Shown here piece by piece: positions 1 to 7,724 of a stretch of DNA of 51,553 nt. The notes beneath the pieces were generated by a model, which made no database searches, was not told the origin of the DNA, and saw only the letters and a list, made by a program, of their open reading frames with translations. This DNA is from Casp-actino8 sp001510455. Its GTDB lineage: Bacteria; Actinomycetota; Acidimicrobiia; Acidimicrobiales; Ilumatobacteraceae. The position numbers and the translations under genes were made by a program. Location of the stretch: assembly GCA_027592035.1 (NCBI GenBank), contig JAQCIK010000016.1, forward strand, positions 1 to 51,553, written 5' to 3'. Every line of letters starts with the position of its first letter. Position 1 is the first letter of the stretch.

Positions 1-107
1 AAGCGCCGCCCGTCCTTGCTCGCCCAGTGCGGTTCCATCCGACTTGCCGTCACGAGCATGGCCACACACGCTGCGCCGACCAGAAGGGCAAGTGCGATGT
101 CGGCCAC
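1..107 (-). CDS. Partial small membrane protein (5' end only)
   Basis: Reading leftward from a GTG at 107, the frame stays open to the window edge (35 codons). It begins MADIALALLVGAACVAMLV, a clear N-terminal hydrophobic helix, and continues with TASRMEPHWASKDGRR. The hydrophobic helix followed by a Trp/His-containing stretch looks like a genuine membrane-anchored protein. It is divergent from the DNA glycosylase gene that starts at 147, so the 40 bases between them would hold both promoters. The function is unknown and the rest of the gene lies outside the window. Another start a few codons away cannot be excluded. Confidence 0.5.
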   Translation of the reverse strand, partial: MADIALALLVGAACVAMLVTASRMEPHWASKDGRR

Positions 108-146
108 GATGAAAGTTTCTCATGTCGATGGCGAGAGAATGGAACG

Positions 147-923
147 GTGCCCGAGGTCCTCGAAGTCGAGTCGTTCCGCCGGGCAGCCGAAGTTGTCGTG
201 GGTCGCCGGGTCGAGGCCATGAGCCATGCCGATCCCTTGGTGGTCGAGGCTTCCGTGCGCGATTTGGTCGTCGGTCGGCGGGTTCTCGCCGCGCGTCGTC
301 ACGGCAAGGTTCTCACTCTCGATTTCGGACGAGCTTCCCGGGTGGAGTGTGCGGTCGACCTGCATTTCGGAATGGCCGGTCGGATCGTGGTCGACGGACG
401 GTCTCCGATCGACGAGTTGGTGTATGCGGCGTCCGACGACGAACGGTGGCTTCGGTTCGGCCTCGACTTCGGACGTGGCGGACTCGTCATCTCCGATCCA
501 CGCCGTTTCGCCCGGGTGAGCCCGAGTCGTGAGGCTCTCGGACTCGGCCCCGACGTGTGGTCGGTGGATCGGCGATCGTTTCGCGAACGGCTGACTGGAC
601 GGCGGGGTCCGGTGAAGGCCGTACTTCTCGATCAGTCGGTGGTGGCTGGTCTCGGCAACATGCTCGTAGATGAGGTGCTGTGGAGGGTCGGCATTGACCC
701 TCGGCGGACCGTTCCTTCGCTGTCGTCAACCGAGGTGGGTGAGATCCATCGGGTGATGAGGAGAGTTCTCGACCAACTCGACCGGCGAGGGGGGAGCCAC
801 ATGGGCGACCTGTCGGTCGAACATCGTCGACCCGGACGATGTTGTCCGAAGGACGGCGTCGAACTCGCCCGGGCGACTGTCGGAGGCCGAACGACGTTCT
901 GGTGTCCGCGTCACCAGAACTGA
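147..923 (+). CDS. Fpg/Nei-family DNA glycosylase/AP lyase
   Basis: Base-excision repair enzyme of the formamidopyrimidine-DNA glycosylase/endonuclease VIII family, 258 residues (family about 270). The GTG at 147 was chosen because it places the catalytic N-terminal Pro-Glu directly after the initiator (V/M-PEVLEVE), as the family requires; the longer upstream frame would bury it. Visible marks are the PEVLEVE start, the HGKVLTLDF strand carrying the conserved lysine, and the helix-two-turn-helix region around VKAVLLDQSVVAGLGN and ADEALF-like residues near 165-190. The C-terminal zinc finger is unusual: where the family has C-x2-C and C-x2-C it reads CPKD and CPRH, giving Cys/Asp/Cys/His as possible ligands. 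GAGAGAA upstream may be the ribosome site. Whether substrate preference is Fpg-like or Nei-like cannot be told from sequence alone. Confidence 0.9.
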   Translation: MPEVLEVESFRRAAEVVVGRRVEAMSHADPLVVEASVRDLVVGRRVLAARRHGKVLTLDFGRASRVECAVDLHFGMAGRIVVDGRSPIDELVYAASDDERWLRFGLDFGRGGLVISDPRRFARVSPSREALGLGPDVWSVDRRSFRERLTGRRGPVKAVLLDQSVVAGLGNMLVDEVLWRVGIDPRRTVPSLSSTEVGEIHRVMRRVLDQLDRRGGSHMGDLSVEHRRPGRCCPKDGVELARATVGGRTTFWCPRHQN

Positions 924-930
924 GGAGGTC

Positions 931-1467
931 GTGCGCGAGACTTGGGTCGTGGCCTGGTTGACGACGATCGACACGGAGTCGGTGTCCGATGCCGGGAGTT
1001 CGAACGTGGTTCTCGTGGTCACACTCGCTCTGATCGTTCTCGGGATCGGACTCCTCGGCGTCACGGTCTGGTTCTGGAGGGCGACCCGCCCTGATCCCGA
1101 GGCACTCGGACCGCTCGTTGCCATGAGTGATCGAGGTTTCGCAACCCTCGGGCCCATCGAGAGGCGACGTGTCCTCGACGGCGCCCGCCCGGTTCAGGTG
1201 CCGAACCAGGTCGCACCGGTGGCCGACGATGACGGCCCGGTCGTCGTCGACGACGGATCCGTAAGCGAACCCGACGTCGCTGTCGACTCCGACACCGACG
1301 TGGTGGTCGACAGCGAGTTCCTCGAAGGTGAGCCCGATCTCTCTCTCGAGCCCGATCCCGCACCGGATCTGGACGACGTTCCGGATGTCGAGGACGACGA
1401 ATTCGACGACTGGTCCGGAGTCGACGACGAGCTCTCGACCCGGCGCCCGATCGATCCGCTCCTCTGA
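931..1467 (+). CDS. Single-pass membrane protein with acidic C-terminal tail
   Basis: A 178-residue protein of unknown function. Residues about 25-50 form one transmembrane helix (NVVLVVTLALIVLGIGLLG and following), then RATRPDPEALGPLV, then a long Asp/Glu-rich low-complexity tail from about residue 95 to the end. Positive residues follow the helix (WRATR), so the acidic tail is probably cytoplasmic. An AGGAGG lies only two bases before the GTG at 931, closer than ideal, so the true start may be slightly downstream. It follows the glycosylase gene by 7 bases and is probably co-transcribed with it and the next two genes. No catalytic motif is visible. Confidence 0.65.
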   Translation: MRETWVVAWLTTIDTESVSDAGSSNVVLVVTLALIVLGIGLLGVTVWFWRATRPDPEALGPLVAMSDRGFATLGPIERRRVLDGARPVQVPNQVAPVADDDGPVVVDDGSVSEPDVAVDSDTDVVVDSEFLEGEPDLSLEPDPAPDLDDVPDVEDDEFDDWSGVDDELSTRRPIDPLL

Positions 1468-1491
1468 ACTCGTCGGTTCTAGGCTGAACAC

Positions 1492-1719
1492 ATGGCCGAA
1501 CTCGACCTCGATGCGATGCTGCAGCGGTTCCGTGAGCGTGCCGCGGCAGTCAAGAAGCGACCCCTCCCGCCCGTAGCCGGTGACGAACGAAAACACTTCA
1601 TCGAACAAGCGCAGACCGACTTCCAAGATTTCGCCATCATCGGGGATGCCGCGGCGTCCATCGAGGACGGGGTCCTCGTGCTTCGGGTCGATTTGCGCCC
1701 GGAATCGAAACAGTCGTGA
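1492..1719 (+). CDS. Small conserved-looking hypothetical protein
   Basis: A 75-residue protein beginning MAELDLDAMLQRFRERAAAV. It has an N-terminal amphipathic helix, then a Pro-containing stretch (KKRPLPPVAGDERKHF), and a C-terminal strand-like segment ending LVLRVDLRPESKQS. There is no signal peptide or membrane helix, so it should be cytosolic. Its stop overlaps the start of the EamA transporter gene (GTGA, 4 bases), which supports both reading frames and suggests translational coupling. I recognise the general look of a short actinobacterial conserved hypothetical protein but know no function for it. Confidence 0.7.
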   Translation: MAELDLDAMLQRFRERAAAVKKRPLPPVAGDERKHFIEQAQTDFQDFAIIGDAAASIEDGVLVLRVDLRPESKQS

Positions 1720-2612
1720 ACGCTCGACCTCGCGAGATCCGCGAGGTCGCCGTCGGGGCCGTTCTCCTCGGAGTGGTCGGTTGGGGAATCGGCCCACTTC
1801 TGGTTCGAGGGATGAGCGTCTCGGGAGTGTCGGTGAGCTTCTATCGAATGTGGCTCGCCGTTCCGGTCATGGTCATGTTGGCGCGAATGTTCGGGGAGCC
1901 TCTCGATCGACGAATTCTGCGTAACTGTGCCCTTCCGGGAGTTCTGTTCGCCTTCGCCATGATGTTCGGCTTCCAGGCCATGCGGAGCACCTCCATTGCG
2001 AATGCGACTCTCATCGGTCAGTTGTGTCCGGCCTTCATGGTGCTGGGCGCCGGTCGCTTCGTGGGTGAGCGGTCCACCCCACGGGCGGCGGCAGCGGCCT
2101 TCGTGTCGTTCGTCGGTCTGGCTGTGATGATCGGCCTAGGAGCCGACACCAGCAACTCGGCATTCGGTGGAGATGTGCTCGCGTTCTGCAACGTTCTGTG
2201 TTTCACGGGGTACTTCCTTCTCATGAAGAGAACGCGTAACGCGGGAGTGGGGAGTTGGGCCTTCTTGGCCGGTGTGTTCGTGGTGGGGGCGATTGCCCTC
2301 ACTCCTTACTGTCTTGTCGTCGCCGACGACATCTGGCAGATGCAGAGTCTCGACTACGTGCGAGTCGTGGCCATGATCTTCGGGCCCGGAGTTCTCGGGC
2401 ACGGCCTCATCGTGTGGGCCACCAAACATCTCGAAGTCACCACGACGTCGTTGCTCACTCTTCTCAGTCCACCGATCTCGGTGATCGGAGCTTGGATCGT
2501 CTACGAGCAGAGCTTGGTGCTCGGTCAGCTCGTCGGTGCCGTGATCGTCCTGGCCGGACTGGCCGGAACGGTGGTGGTGGCCCGGACGCCGCGGGTTCCC
2601 GAGCCTGTGTAG
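1716..2612 (+). CDS. EamA/DMT-superfamily transporter
   Basis: Inner-membrane protein of 298 residues with about ten hydrophobic helices, the usual two five-helix EamA repeats of the drug/metabolite transporter superfamily. Residues 10-30 give the first helix (VGAVLLGVVGWGIGPLLVRG), followed by the short inter-helix RMWLAVPV region typical of the family. The second repeat begins near residue 150 (GGDVLAFCNVLCFTGYFLL). The C-terminal helix ends in GTVVVARTPR. The start is a GTG overlapping the stop of the small upstream gene. Family members export amino acids, metabolites or drugs, and the substrate cannot be assigned here. The gene ends about 45 bases before tRNA-Gly. Confidence 0.88.
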   Translation: MNARPREIREVAVGAVLLGVVGWGIGPLLVRGMSVSGVSVSFYRMWLAVPVMVMLARMFGEPLDRRILRNCALPGVLFAFAMMFGFQAMRSTSIANATLIGQLCPAFMVLGAGRFVGERSTPRAAAAAFVSFVGLAVMIGLGADTSNSAFGGDVLAFCNVLCFTGYFLLMKRTRNAGVGSWAFLAGVFVVGAIALTPYCLVVADDIWQMQSLDYVRVVAMIFGPGVLGHGLIVWATKHLEVTTTSLLTLLSPPISVIGAWIVYEQSLVLGQLVGAVIVLAGLAGTVVVARTPRVPEPV

Positions 2613-2656
2613 GGGTGTTGTCCGGGTCGGGAGCCCCCGGTAGATTCCCTCGTGCT

Positions 2657-2732
2657 GCGGACGTGGCTCAGCTGGTAGAGCATCACCTTGCCAAGGTGAG
2701 GGTCGCGAGTTCGAATCTCGTCGTCCGCTCCA
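2657..2732 (+). tRNA. tRNA-Gly (anticodon GCC)
   Basis: A 76-base cloverleaf. The acceptor stem GCGGACG pairs with CGTCCGC, the D arm is GCTCAGCTGGTAGAGC, the anticodon stem TCACC/GGTGA encloses TTGCCAA with anticodon GCC, and the T arm GCGAG-TTCGAAT-CTCGT is intact. The 3' CCA is encoded (2730-2732). It is followed directly by a strong terminator. Confidence 0.97.
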
Positions 2733-2735
2733 TGT

Positions 2736-2774
2736 GAATCTCCCCGAGGCCTCGGCCTCGGGGAGATTCGTTTT
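2736..2774 (+). terminator. Rho-independent terminator after tRNA-Gly
   Basis: GAATCTCCCCGAGGC (2736-2750) and its exact reverse complement GCCTCGGGGAGATTC (2755-2769) form a 15-bp stem with a 4-base loop. GTTTTG follows at 2770-2775. It ends the tRNA transcript. Because the stem is symmetric it may also serve the leftward hsp20 operon, whose last stop is at 2809. Confidence 0.9.
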
Positions 2775-2808
2775 GTCGGCACCTTTTCCTCGTGAGCTGT
2801 GAGTGTGT

Positions 2809-2958
2809 TCAGTCACCGTTCTTGCGGCGACGTCGCCACCACATGGCCAAAGGTGTGATGACGGCGAGTCCGACGCCGAGTGGGACGAGCACTCGCTTCC
2901 ACCAACTGTGTTCGTCGGTCGTCGAGAACGACGAGGGGGAGTAGGTCGAGGTACTCAT
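2809..2958 (-). CDS. 49-residue single-pass membrane protein coupled to hsp20
   Basis: A short gene found by reading the minus strand downstream of hsp20. The protein starts MSTSTYSPSSFSTTDEHSWW, has one transmembrane helix (KRVLVPLGVGLAVITPLAMWW) and ends in the basic tail RRRRKNGD. The strong positive charge after the helix predicts N-out/C-in. Its ATG overlaps the hsp20 stop codon (ATGA), a classic translational-coupling arrangement that argues it is real. The function is unknown; co-expression with a small heat-shock protein suggests envelope or stress-related duty, which is inference only. Confidence 0.7.
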   Translation of the reverse strand: MSTSTYSPSSFSTTDEHSWWKRVLVPLGVGLAVITPLAMWWRRRRKNGD

Positions 2959-3395
2959 GAGCGCTTCTCGATCGCGATGCGCTTCTCTTGTGTGTGGTGT
3001 CCGTCGAGGGGAACCCGAACCTCGAGGATCCCGTTCTCGTACGTGGCCTTCACGTCCGTGTCGGAAGCTCCGGCGGGGAGGGCGACCAGTCGGGTGACAG
3101 ATCCATAGTGGAATTCGCTCCGGTAATGGCGCGCGTCCGAGGTCTTGTTCTCCTTCTGGCGATGAACCATCAACCGGAGTACGCCCTCCGAAAGGGCGAG
3201 TTCGACGTCTTTGTCGGGATCGATGCCGGGAACTTCGGCCCGAATGACGAATTGGCCGTCCTTCTCGAATTCCTCGACACGAATTCCGATCTCGGTCGAG
3301 ACGTCGGTCCAGCCGTCGAATCGGTCGAACGGAAATCGGCTCGACATCCAGGCGGGCCAGTCGAGGTCGATGTACGACTTTCTGAGTAGTGACAT
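2955..3395 (-). CDS. Hsp20/alpha-crystallin small heat-shock protein
   Basis: ATP-independent holdase chaperone of 146 residues. It has a short variable N-terminus (MSLLRKSYIDLDWPAW), then the alpha-crystallin domain from about residue 35 to 135 (FVIRAEVPGIDPDKDVELAL, then the A-x-x-x-NGIL-E-V-R-VP signature), then a short charged tail. An AAAGGAAG ribosome site sits just before the ATG. The 3' end overlaps a 49-residue membrane protein gene. Its upstream leader (CCGATCCCAACGA) closely matches the leader of the next gene upstream, the secreted protein at 3444-3866, which suggests related regulation or an old local duplication of the leader. No HspR-type element was recognised. Confidence 0.95.
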   Translation of the reverse strand: MSLLRKSYIDLDWPAWMSSRFPFDRFDGWTDVSTEIGIRVEEFEKDGQFVIRAEVPGIDPDKDVELALSEGVLRLMVHRQKENKTSDARHYRSEFHYGSVTRLVALPAGASDTDVKATYENGILEVRVPLDGHHTQEKRIAIEKRS

Positions 3396-3443
3396 TGCTT
3401 CTTCCTTTCGTTGGGATCGGGTCGGTTGGTCGGTGGAACCGGA

Positions 3444-3866
3444 TCAGGGTCCGAGCAGAACTCGAACACTCGTGAAGGTGTCGGTCCAGACCGATGTCGT
3501 GAGGGTCGTCGTCGCTCCGACGACGGCACCGTTGTACGAAGCGACAGCGGTTTCACCGTTCATGAAGTCGACGGTCAAGTCGGTGCAGTCGCCGGCGATG
3601 CCGTCGACGGCCACAGCAGTGACCTTGATGCCGTTCGACGACGTGTTGCCGTAGGCGAACGAGGTCGTGACCCCGTCCGAATCACAGGCTTCGGCCGCCG
3701 ATTCTCCGACGGCCGGAAGCAGGGGTAGGTCGACACTCAGACTGTCGAGGGCCAGAGCGGTCACCGGAATCGCCAGACCGATCAAAGCTGCGATTCCGAG
3801 TCCTTTGGTCAGACGGCGGGGTCGTGCTGTCGGAGAGCCCGGCGATGGACGTTCGATCGTGTGCAT
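3444..3866 (-). CDS. Small secreted protein of unknown function
   Basis: A 140-residue protein. The ATG at 3866 was chosen over a longer upstream frame because AGAGAGG precedes it and it begins a plausible export signal: a basic region (PTARPRRLTKG), then a hydrophobic core (LGIAALIGLAIPVTALAL) with possible cleavage near ALA-LDS. The mature part is Thr/Val/Ser-rich with predicted beta strands and two cysteines (AEACDSDG and GDCTD) that could form a disulfide outside the cell. No known domain was recognised. It reads away from the acyltransferase gene at 3978, with a shared 110-base promoter region. Confidence 0.65.
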   Translation of the reverse strand: MHTIERPSPGSPTARPRRLTKGLGIAALIGLAIPVTALALDSLSVDLPLLPAVGESAAEACDSDGVTTSFAYGNTSSNGIKVTAVAVDGIAGDCTDLTVDFMNGETAVASYNGAVVGATTTLTTSVWTDTFTSVRVLLGP

Positions 3867-3977
3867 GTTGCCTCTCTTCTCGTTGGGGATCGGCAACGTA
3901 GGGGGTGGTGAGAGTTCGGGGGGCGCGAGAACGAGCATCGTGACAGAGGTGGTCGAAACGAGGACTAGCGTTCGCCC

Positions 3978-5459
3978 ATGAGACAGTTGTCGGGGCTCGA
4001 TGCCACCTTCCTCCACATGGAGTCGTCGACGACTTTTGGCCACGTGTCGGGACTCGCTCTGTACAGTCGTCCGACACCTGATTTCGACCCCTACGAGGTC
4101 GTCCATCGTCGATTCGAAGCATTGGCCGGGCGGGCCGAACCACTGCATCATCGCCTCCTCGAAGTTCCGTTCGGACTCGATCATCCGTATTGGGTCGTCG
4201 ACGACGATTTCGATCTCGAATTCCACGTGCGACATCTGGGACTGGCTCCGCCGGGGAGTGATCGCCAATTGGCCGATCAGGTGGCGCGAATTTTCGGGCG
4301 AGCCCTCGATCGAACTCGTCCGCTGTGGGAGGTCTACGTGATCGAGGGGTTGGCGGACGGTCGCTGGGCTCTCATGACCAAGTTCCACCATTCGGCGATC
4401 GACGGTGGAGCGGGCGTCGTTCTGTTGAACATGCTCACCGACACCGAGGCTGACTCCGAACCCGACCTCGAGCCGGTCGCCATCGTTCCCGAACCGATGC
4501 CCAATCCGAACGAACTCGTTCGGCGAGCGGTGTCGAAACTCGTGTCCGATCCGGTTCGGGCTCTGAGGTTGCAGTTACGAGTCACCCAAGGGTTGGTCGA
4601 CGCCGCTGGATCGCCCGTCGGAAGTCGCGTGACCCGTCAGGTTCGGCGAACCGTTCGGGCGATCACTCGCCGCCCGGACTCCGACAATCCGACTCCGGCG
4701 GAGCGGGTCAGACTTCCTCTGACTCCGGCTCCTCCCACACCTTGGAACAGGACCATCACATCGCACCGACGGTTCGCAATGCGCTCGGCATCACTGGAGA
4801 CGTTGAAGGGTCTGAAAACGGCGTCCGGTGGCACGGTCAACGACGTGGTGATGGCCATCTGCACCGGGGCGCTCCGCCGTTATCTGATCTACCACGACGC
4901 CCTTCCCGACCGACCACTTCGAGCTCTGGTCCCGGTCTCGTTCCGAACGGGGGAGGAAGACGTGCCTTGGACGAACATGGTGTCGGGAATCGTGGCCGAA
5001 CTCCCGACCACCTCGGAAGACCCAGTGGCGAGAGTCGCCGAATGTCATCGGGCGATGGAAGAAGCCAAGCGTCAGTTCGATCTGATCCCCGCCGACACCA
5101 TCGCCGAAGGGGCTCAAGCGACGTCACCGTTGCTCGCCACGGCGGCCACTCGCCTGGCCTCACGGCTGCGGTGGGCCGATCGGGCCAATCTGTTACCCAA
5201 CAACGTGGTGATCTCGAACGTGCCGGGCCCGCGATCACCCATGTGGCTGAGCGGAGCCCGCATGGAGAATTACATCCCGATCTCGATCGTGACCGACGGG
5301 ATGGGCCTCAACATCACGGTGCACAGCTATCTCGATCGACTCGATTTCGGTCTCATTGCGTGTCGCGAACTGGTTCCGGATCTCTGGGATCTGCTCGACA
5401 TGCACTTTCAAGAGATGGACGAACTCTGTCGGGTGTTCGGCGTCGAGAACCTGAACTGA
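3978..5459 (+). CDS. Wax ester synthase/diacylglycerol acyltransferase (WS/DGAT)
   Basis: Acyl-CoA-dependent O-acyltransferase of 493 residues, the usual length of the WS/DGAT family. It esterifies diacylglycerol or long-chain alcohols to make storage triacylglycerol or wax esters at the membrane/lipid-droplet surface. The N-terminus MRQLSGLDATFLHME matches the family opening. The catalytic HHxxxDG motif reads HHSAIDG at residues 137-143, preceded by the RPLWEVY block. The middle NDVVMAICTGALRRYL and the late NNVVISNVPGP blocks are also typical. The gene stands alone and ends one base before the convergent gene at 5460. Storage lipid production is common in mycobacteria, rhodococci and Microthrix-like actinobacteria. 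Confidence 0.95.
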   Translation: MRQLSGLDATFLHMESSTTFGHVSGLALYSRPTPDFDPYEVVHRRFEALAGRAEPLHHRLLEVPFGLDHPYWVVDDDFDLEFHVRHLGLAPPGSDRQLADQVARIFGRALDRTRPLWEVYVIEGLADGRWALMTKFHHSAIDGGAGVVLLNMLTDTEADSEPDLEPVAIVPEPMPNPNELVRRAVSKLVSDPVRALRLQLRVTQGLVDAAGSPVGSRVTRQVRRTVRAITRRPDSDNPTPAERVRLPLTPAPPTPWNRTITSHRRFAMRSASLETLKGLKTASGGTVNDVVMAICTGALRRYLIYHDALPDRPLRALVPVSFRTGEEDVPWTNMVSGIVAELPTTSEDPVARVAECHRAMEEAKRQFDLIPADTIAEGAQATSPLLATAATRLASRLRWADRANLLPNNVVISNVPGPRSPMWLSGARMENYIPISIVTDGMGLNITVHSYLDRLDFGLIACRELVPDLWDLLDMHFQEMDELCRVFGVENLN

Positions 5460-5876
5460 TCACGCTCGATTGCGGACGTGGAACACTCGGTTCCAATCAC
5501 GGCTTGATTGACCATCGACCGAAACCCTCCATTCGTAGGTGTGTCCGGGCTCGAGGTTGATGGGAGGAATCTGGACGGCCATGTTCTGGTCGATGTCGGA
5601 GCCAGGCTTCACGCCGTCGGGGCGTCGCACCTCGAATGCGATCTCGAGAGCGAGTGGTGAGCCGTTGATGAGAACGGCCCGACCGTCCTCGTCGACGAGT
5701 TCGGCCCGGATCGAGATCCGTTGGTCGGCCATGTCCCACGGCACCTTGGCCATGAAGGCCAGTGAGCTCGAGAAGGGCCCGGGTCCGACCTGTGTCCAGC
5801 CGGCCCCGGCCATCATGACCTTTCCGTCATGGGTGACGGCATAGTCGGCGAGGACCACTTGCAGTTGAATCGACAC
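5460..5876 (-). CDS. Hypothetical protein, DUF6941-like
   Basis: A cytosolic protein of 138 residues with the look of an all-beta fold. The GTG at 5876 was chosen because AAGGGAG precedes it and the protein then opens MSIQLQVVLADYAVTHDGK, followed by MMAGAGWTQVGPG. This 'ADYA...GK...G' opening resembles DUF6941 proteins, an assignment from memory with moderate certainty. The second half (INLEPGHTYEWRVSVDGQ) is also strand-rich. It is divergent from trmB, with 36 bases between starts, and convergent with WS/DGAT. The role is unknown. Confidence 0.6.
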   Translation of the reverse strand: MSIQLQVVLADYAVTHDGKVMMAGAGWTQVGPGPFSSSLAFMAKVPWDMADQRISIRAELVDEDGRAVLINGSPLALEIAFEVRRPDGVKPGSDIDQNMAVQIPPINLEPGHTYEWRVSVDGQSSRDWNRVFHVRNRA

Positions 5877-5912
5877 GGCGACTCCCTTCGGGCTCGCCGG
5901 TACCGTAACAGC

Positions 5913-6599
5913 GTGGATCACGAGGCGGACACGACCCGATCGTCTCGTACGTTCAAGCCCCGCCGACGGCGCCTCGGACGACGACGAGCCACGTTGCATG
6001 CCGAACTGCTTCCGCGTTTCGGGCTCGCCGAAACGGGCTCACCCATCGATCTGCGTTCGCTGTTCGAGCCGGGAGCAACCGTGTGCCTCGAAGTGGGTTC
6101 GGGAAACGGCGACGTGGCCTCTCACGTGGCGCGACACCTCCCCGACATGAGCATCGTCTCAGTGGATGTGCATCGTCCGGGAATCGCGCGTCTTCTCGAC
6201 GATGTCGACACCTACGGGCTCTCCAATCTTCGAGTCGTCGAGGGGGACGCACTCGTCTTCGTCGAGCGTGTCGTGGCATCGTCGCTCGACGAGATCTGGA
6301 TCTTCTTTCCCGACCCATGGCCCAAGAACGCGCAGGCTCACCGGCGACTTCTCACACCCGAACGCATCACCAAATTGGCTCGTGTGCTTCGGGAAGGTGG
6401 AGTTCTGAGAATCGCCACCGACGTCGATTCGTACGCAGTGTCGATCGAGAGGAATCTTCGAGACTCAGGCCTGTTCGAATCTCCCGGTGTCGATCGGCCC
6501 GTCTGGCGAATCGAGACGGCCTTCGAGCGGGCGGGCCGCGAGGCCGGTCGTTCGTCGATCGATCTGAGTGCGGTGCGAAACGGTGTGAACGTCGATTAG
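5913..6599 (+). CDS. trmB: tRNA (guanine-N7-)-methyltransferase TrmB
   Basis: Class I SAM-dependent enzyme that forms m7G46 in tRNA, 228 residues. The GTG at 5913 was chosen because the longer frame extends antisense into the neighbouring gene. After a basic N-terminus (FKPRRRRLGRRRATL), the SAM-binding glycine motif EVGSGNG lies at about 60-66, an acidic ribose-binding strand (SVDVHRPG) follows, and the family signature FFPDPWPK lies at 131-138, followed by AHRRLL. The final part is more divergent than usual. The stop overlaps the convergent kinase-like gene by 4 bases. Confidence 0.93.
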   Translation: MDHEADTTRSSRTFKPRRRRLGRRRATLHAELLPRFGLAETGSPIDLRSLFEPGATVCLEVGSGNGDVASHVARHLPDMSIVSVDVHRPGIARLLDDVDTYGLSNLRVVEGDALVFVERVVASSLDEIWIFFPDPWPKNAQAHRRLLTPERITKLARVLREGGVLRIATDVDSYAVSIERNLRDSGLFESPGVDRPVWRIETAFERAGREAGRSSIDLSAVRNGVNVD

Positions 6600-7654
6600 A
6601 TGCCGAGCCGAGTACCGGCGTCGAGATCATCGGCCGCCGAGAACGCACGACGGACGAGAGCATCCATCAGCGCCGCTCCTCGCTCGTTGGCCGGGTCGAG
6701 GGTGAGGATGCTGGCCGCGAACGACGTGCAGAAGAAGAGGCAGCCCTCGGCGTACCCCTGAGTGATCCGCTCGGGGTCGGCCCATTCGGCGGGTACACCA
6801 CCCGCTCTCATTGCCGAGGCGTAGCGATCGATGAGTTCGGTCTGGTGGGCCTGACGCATCTCAGTGGGCAGATTCGTGCCGAGGAAGTACACGAGATCGG
6901 TCGTGCTCGGGGCTCGCATCGACAGTTGCCAGTCGACGAGGGTCATCGAACCGTCGGGAGCGAAGAACATGTTGTCGAGGCGGAAATCACCATGGGTGAG
7001 AGTCAGTGGCCAGTCGACGTATTTCTGGATCCAGGTCTCGACCATCGGGGCGAAGGTCTCGCACCAGCGGAGGACGCGTTCGGGAAGTGAATCACCGTAA
7101 CGAGCGAGAAACGTCGGCCATCCCATGTCGAACATCGTTCCGACCGATGCGCTCATGGGATCGGAGATGTCGGGCATCCACGTGAGTTCGGCGAGGTCGG
7201 GGTGGTCGAACCACGAACTGTGGAGCGTGGCGGCGGTGTCGATCACAGCCTGGGCCTGGGTCAGCGTGGGCCCGGCCACCTGGTCACCCGCGACGAGGGG
7301 GTGTAGATCCTCCAGGATCAAGACGTAGGGATCGTCGGCCGAATGAAGACAGCGAGCGAGCCGTACTCCGTGCATCGACGGAGCGACATCGGTGTAGAAA
7401 CGATGCTCGCGTTCCCAGACGCGCATCATCTCGCCGATCATTCGTCCACCGGGATCGACGGTCGGCATCTTCACGATCACTCGCTCAGGAACTCCTGACG
7501 CGAGTCGGTTGCCGGCCAGTGAGACTCGCGCGAGTTGACCCATGAATCCCTCACCGGTTCCGATGATGGTCATCTCGAACGACGTGATCGAGCTCTCGAG
7601 GACGGCTGACAGCCAATCAGCGGTGATCTCTGACGTGGTGGTCGGTGCCTGCAT
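6596..7654 (-). CDS. Aminoglycoside phosphotransferase/ecdysteroid-kinase-like protein
   Basis: Protein of 352 residues with the APH-type kinase fold. Strand VIVKMP (59-64) holds the likely ATP-binding lysine. EDLHP (115-119) is the hinge. The Brenner motif HGDFRLDN (221-228) holds the catalytic Asp, and VDWQ (240-243) holds the metal-binding Asp. The pattern and length are closest to the ecdysteroid-kinase-like/DUF1679 branch that is abundant next to CoA-ester metabolism genes in mycobacteria and relatives, rather than to true antibiotic kinases. The substrate is unknown and a resistance function is not implied. It ends in a 4-base convergent overlap with trmB. Confidence 0.82.
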   Translation of the reverse strand: MQAPTTTSEITADWLSAVLESSITSFEMTIIGTGEGFMGQLARVSLAGNRLASGVPERVIVKMPTVDPGGRMIGEMMRVWEREHRFYTDVAPSMHGVRLARCLHSADDPYVLILEDLHPLVAGDQVAGPTLTQAQAVIDTAATLHSSWFDHPDLAELTWMPDISDPMSASVGTMFDMGWPTFLARYGDSLPERVLRWCETFAPMVETWIQKYVDWPLTLTHGDFRLDNMFFAPDGSMTLVDWQLSMRAPSTTDLVYFLGTNLPTEMRQAHQTELIDRYASAMRAGGVPAEWADPERITQGYAEGCLFFCTSFAASILTLDPANERGAALMDALVRRAFSAADDLDAGTRLGI

Positions 7655-7724
7655 CGTGCGCCCCCTCTGCGACGTGTGCGGCTGTTGGCGATCACCTTAG
7701 ATCATCGATGGCTACTCTTTCGGC

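Noticed and set aside
487..1797. 436-codon minus-strand frame across the glycosylase and membrane protein genes
   Set aside because: It is antisense to three well-supported genes and its translation is Arg/Asp/Pro-rich with no domain.
6596..7654. Antibiotic-resistance kinase
   Set aside because: The APH fold motifs are present, but the length and sequence pattern fit the ecdysteroid-kinase-like branch common near lipid metabolism, and nothing nearby suggests resistance.
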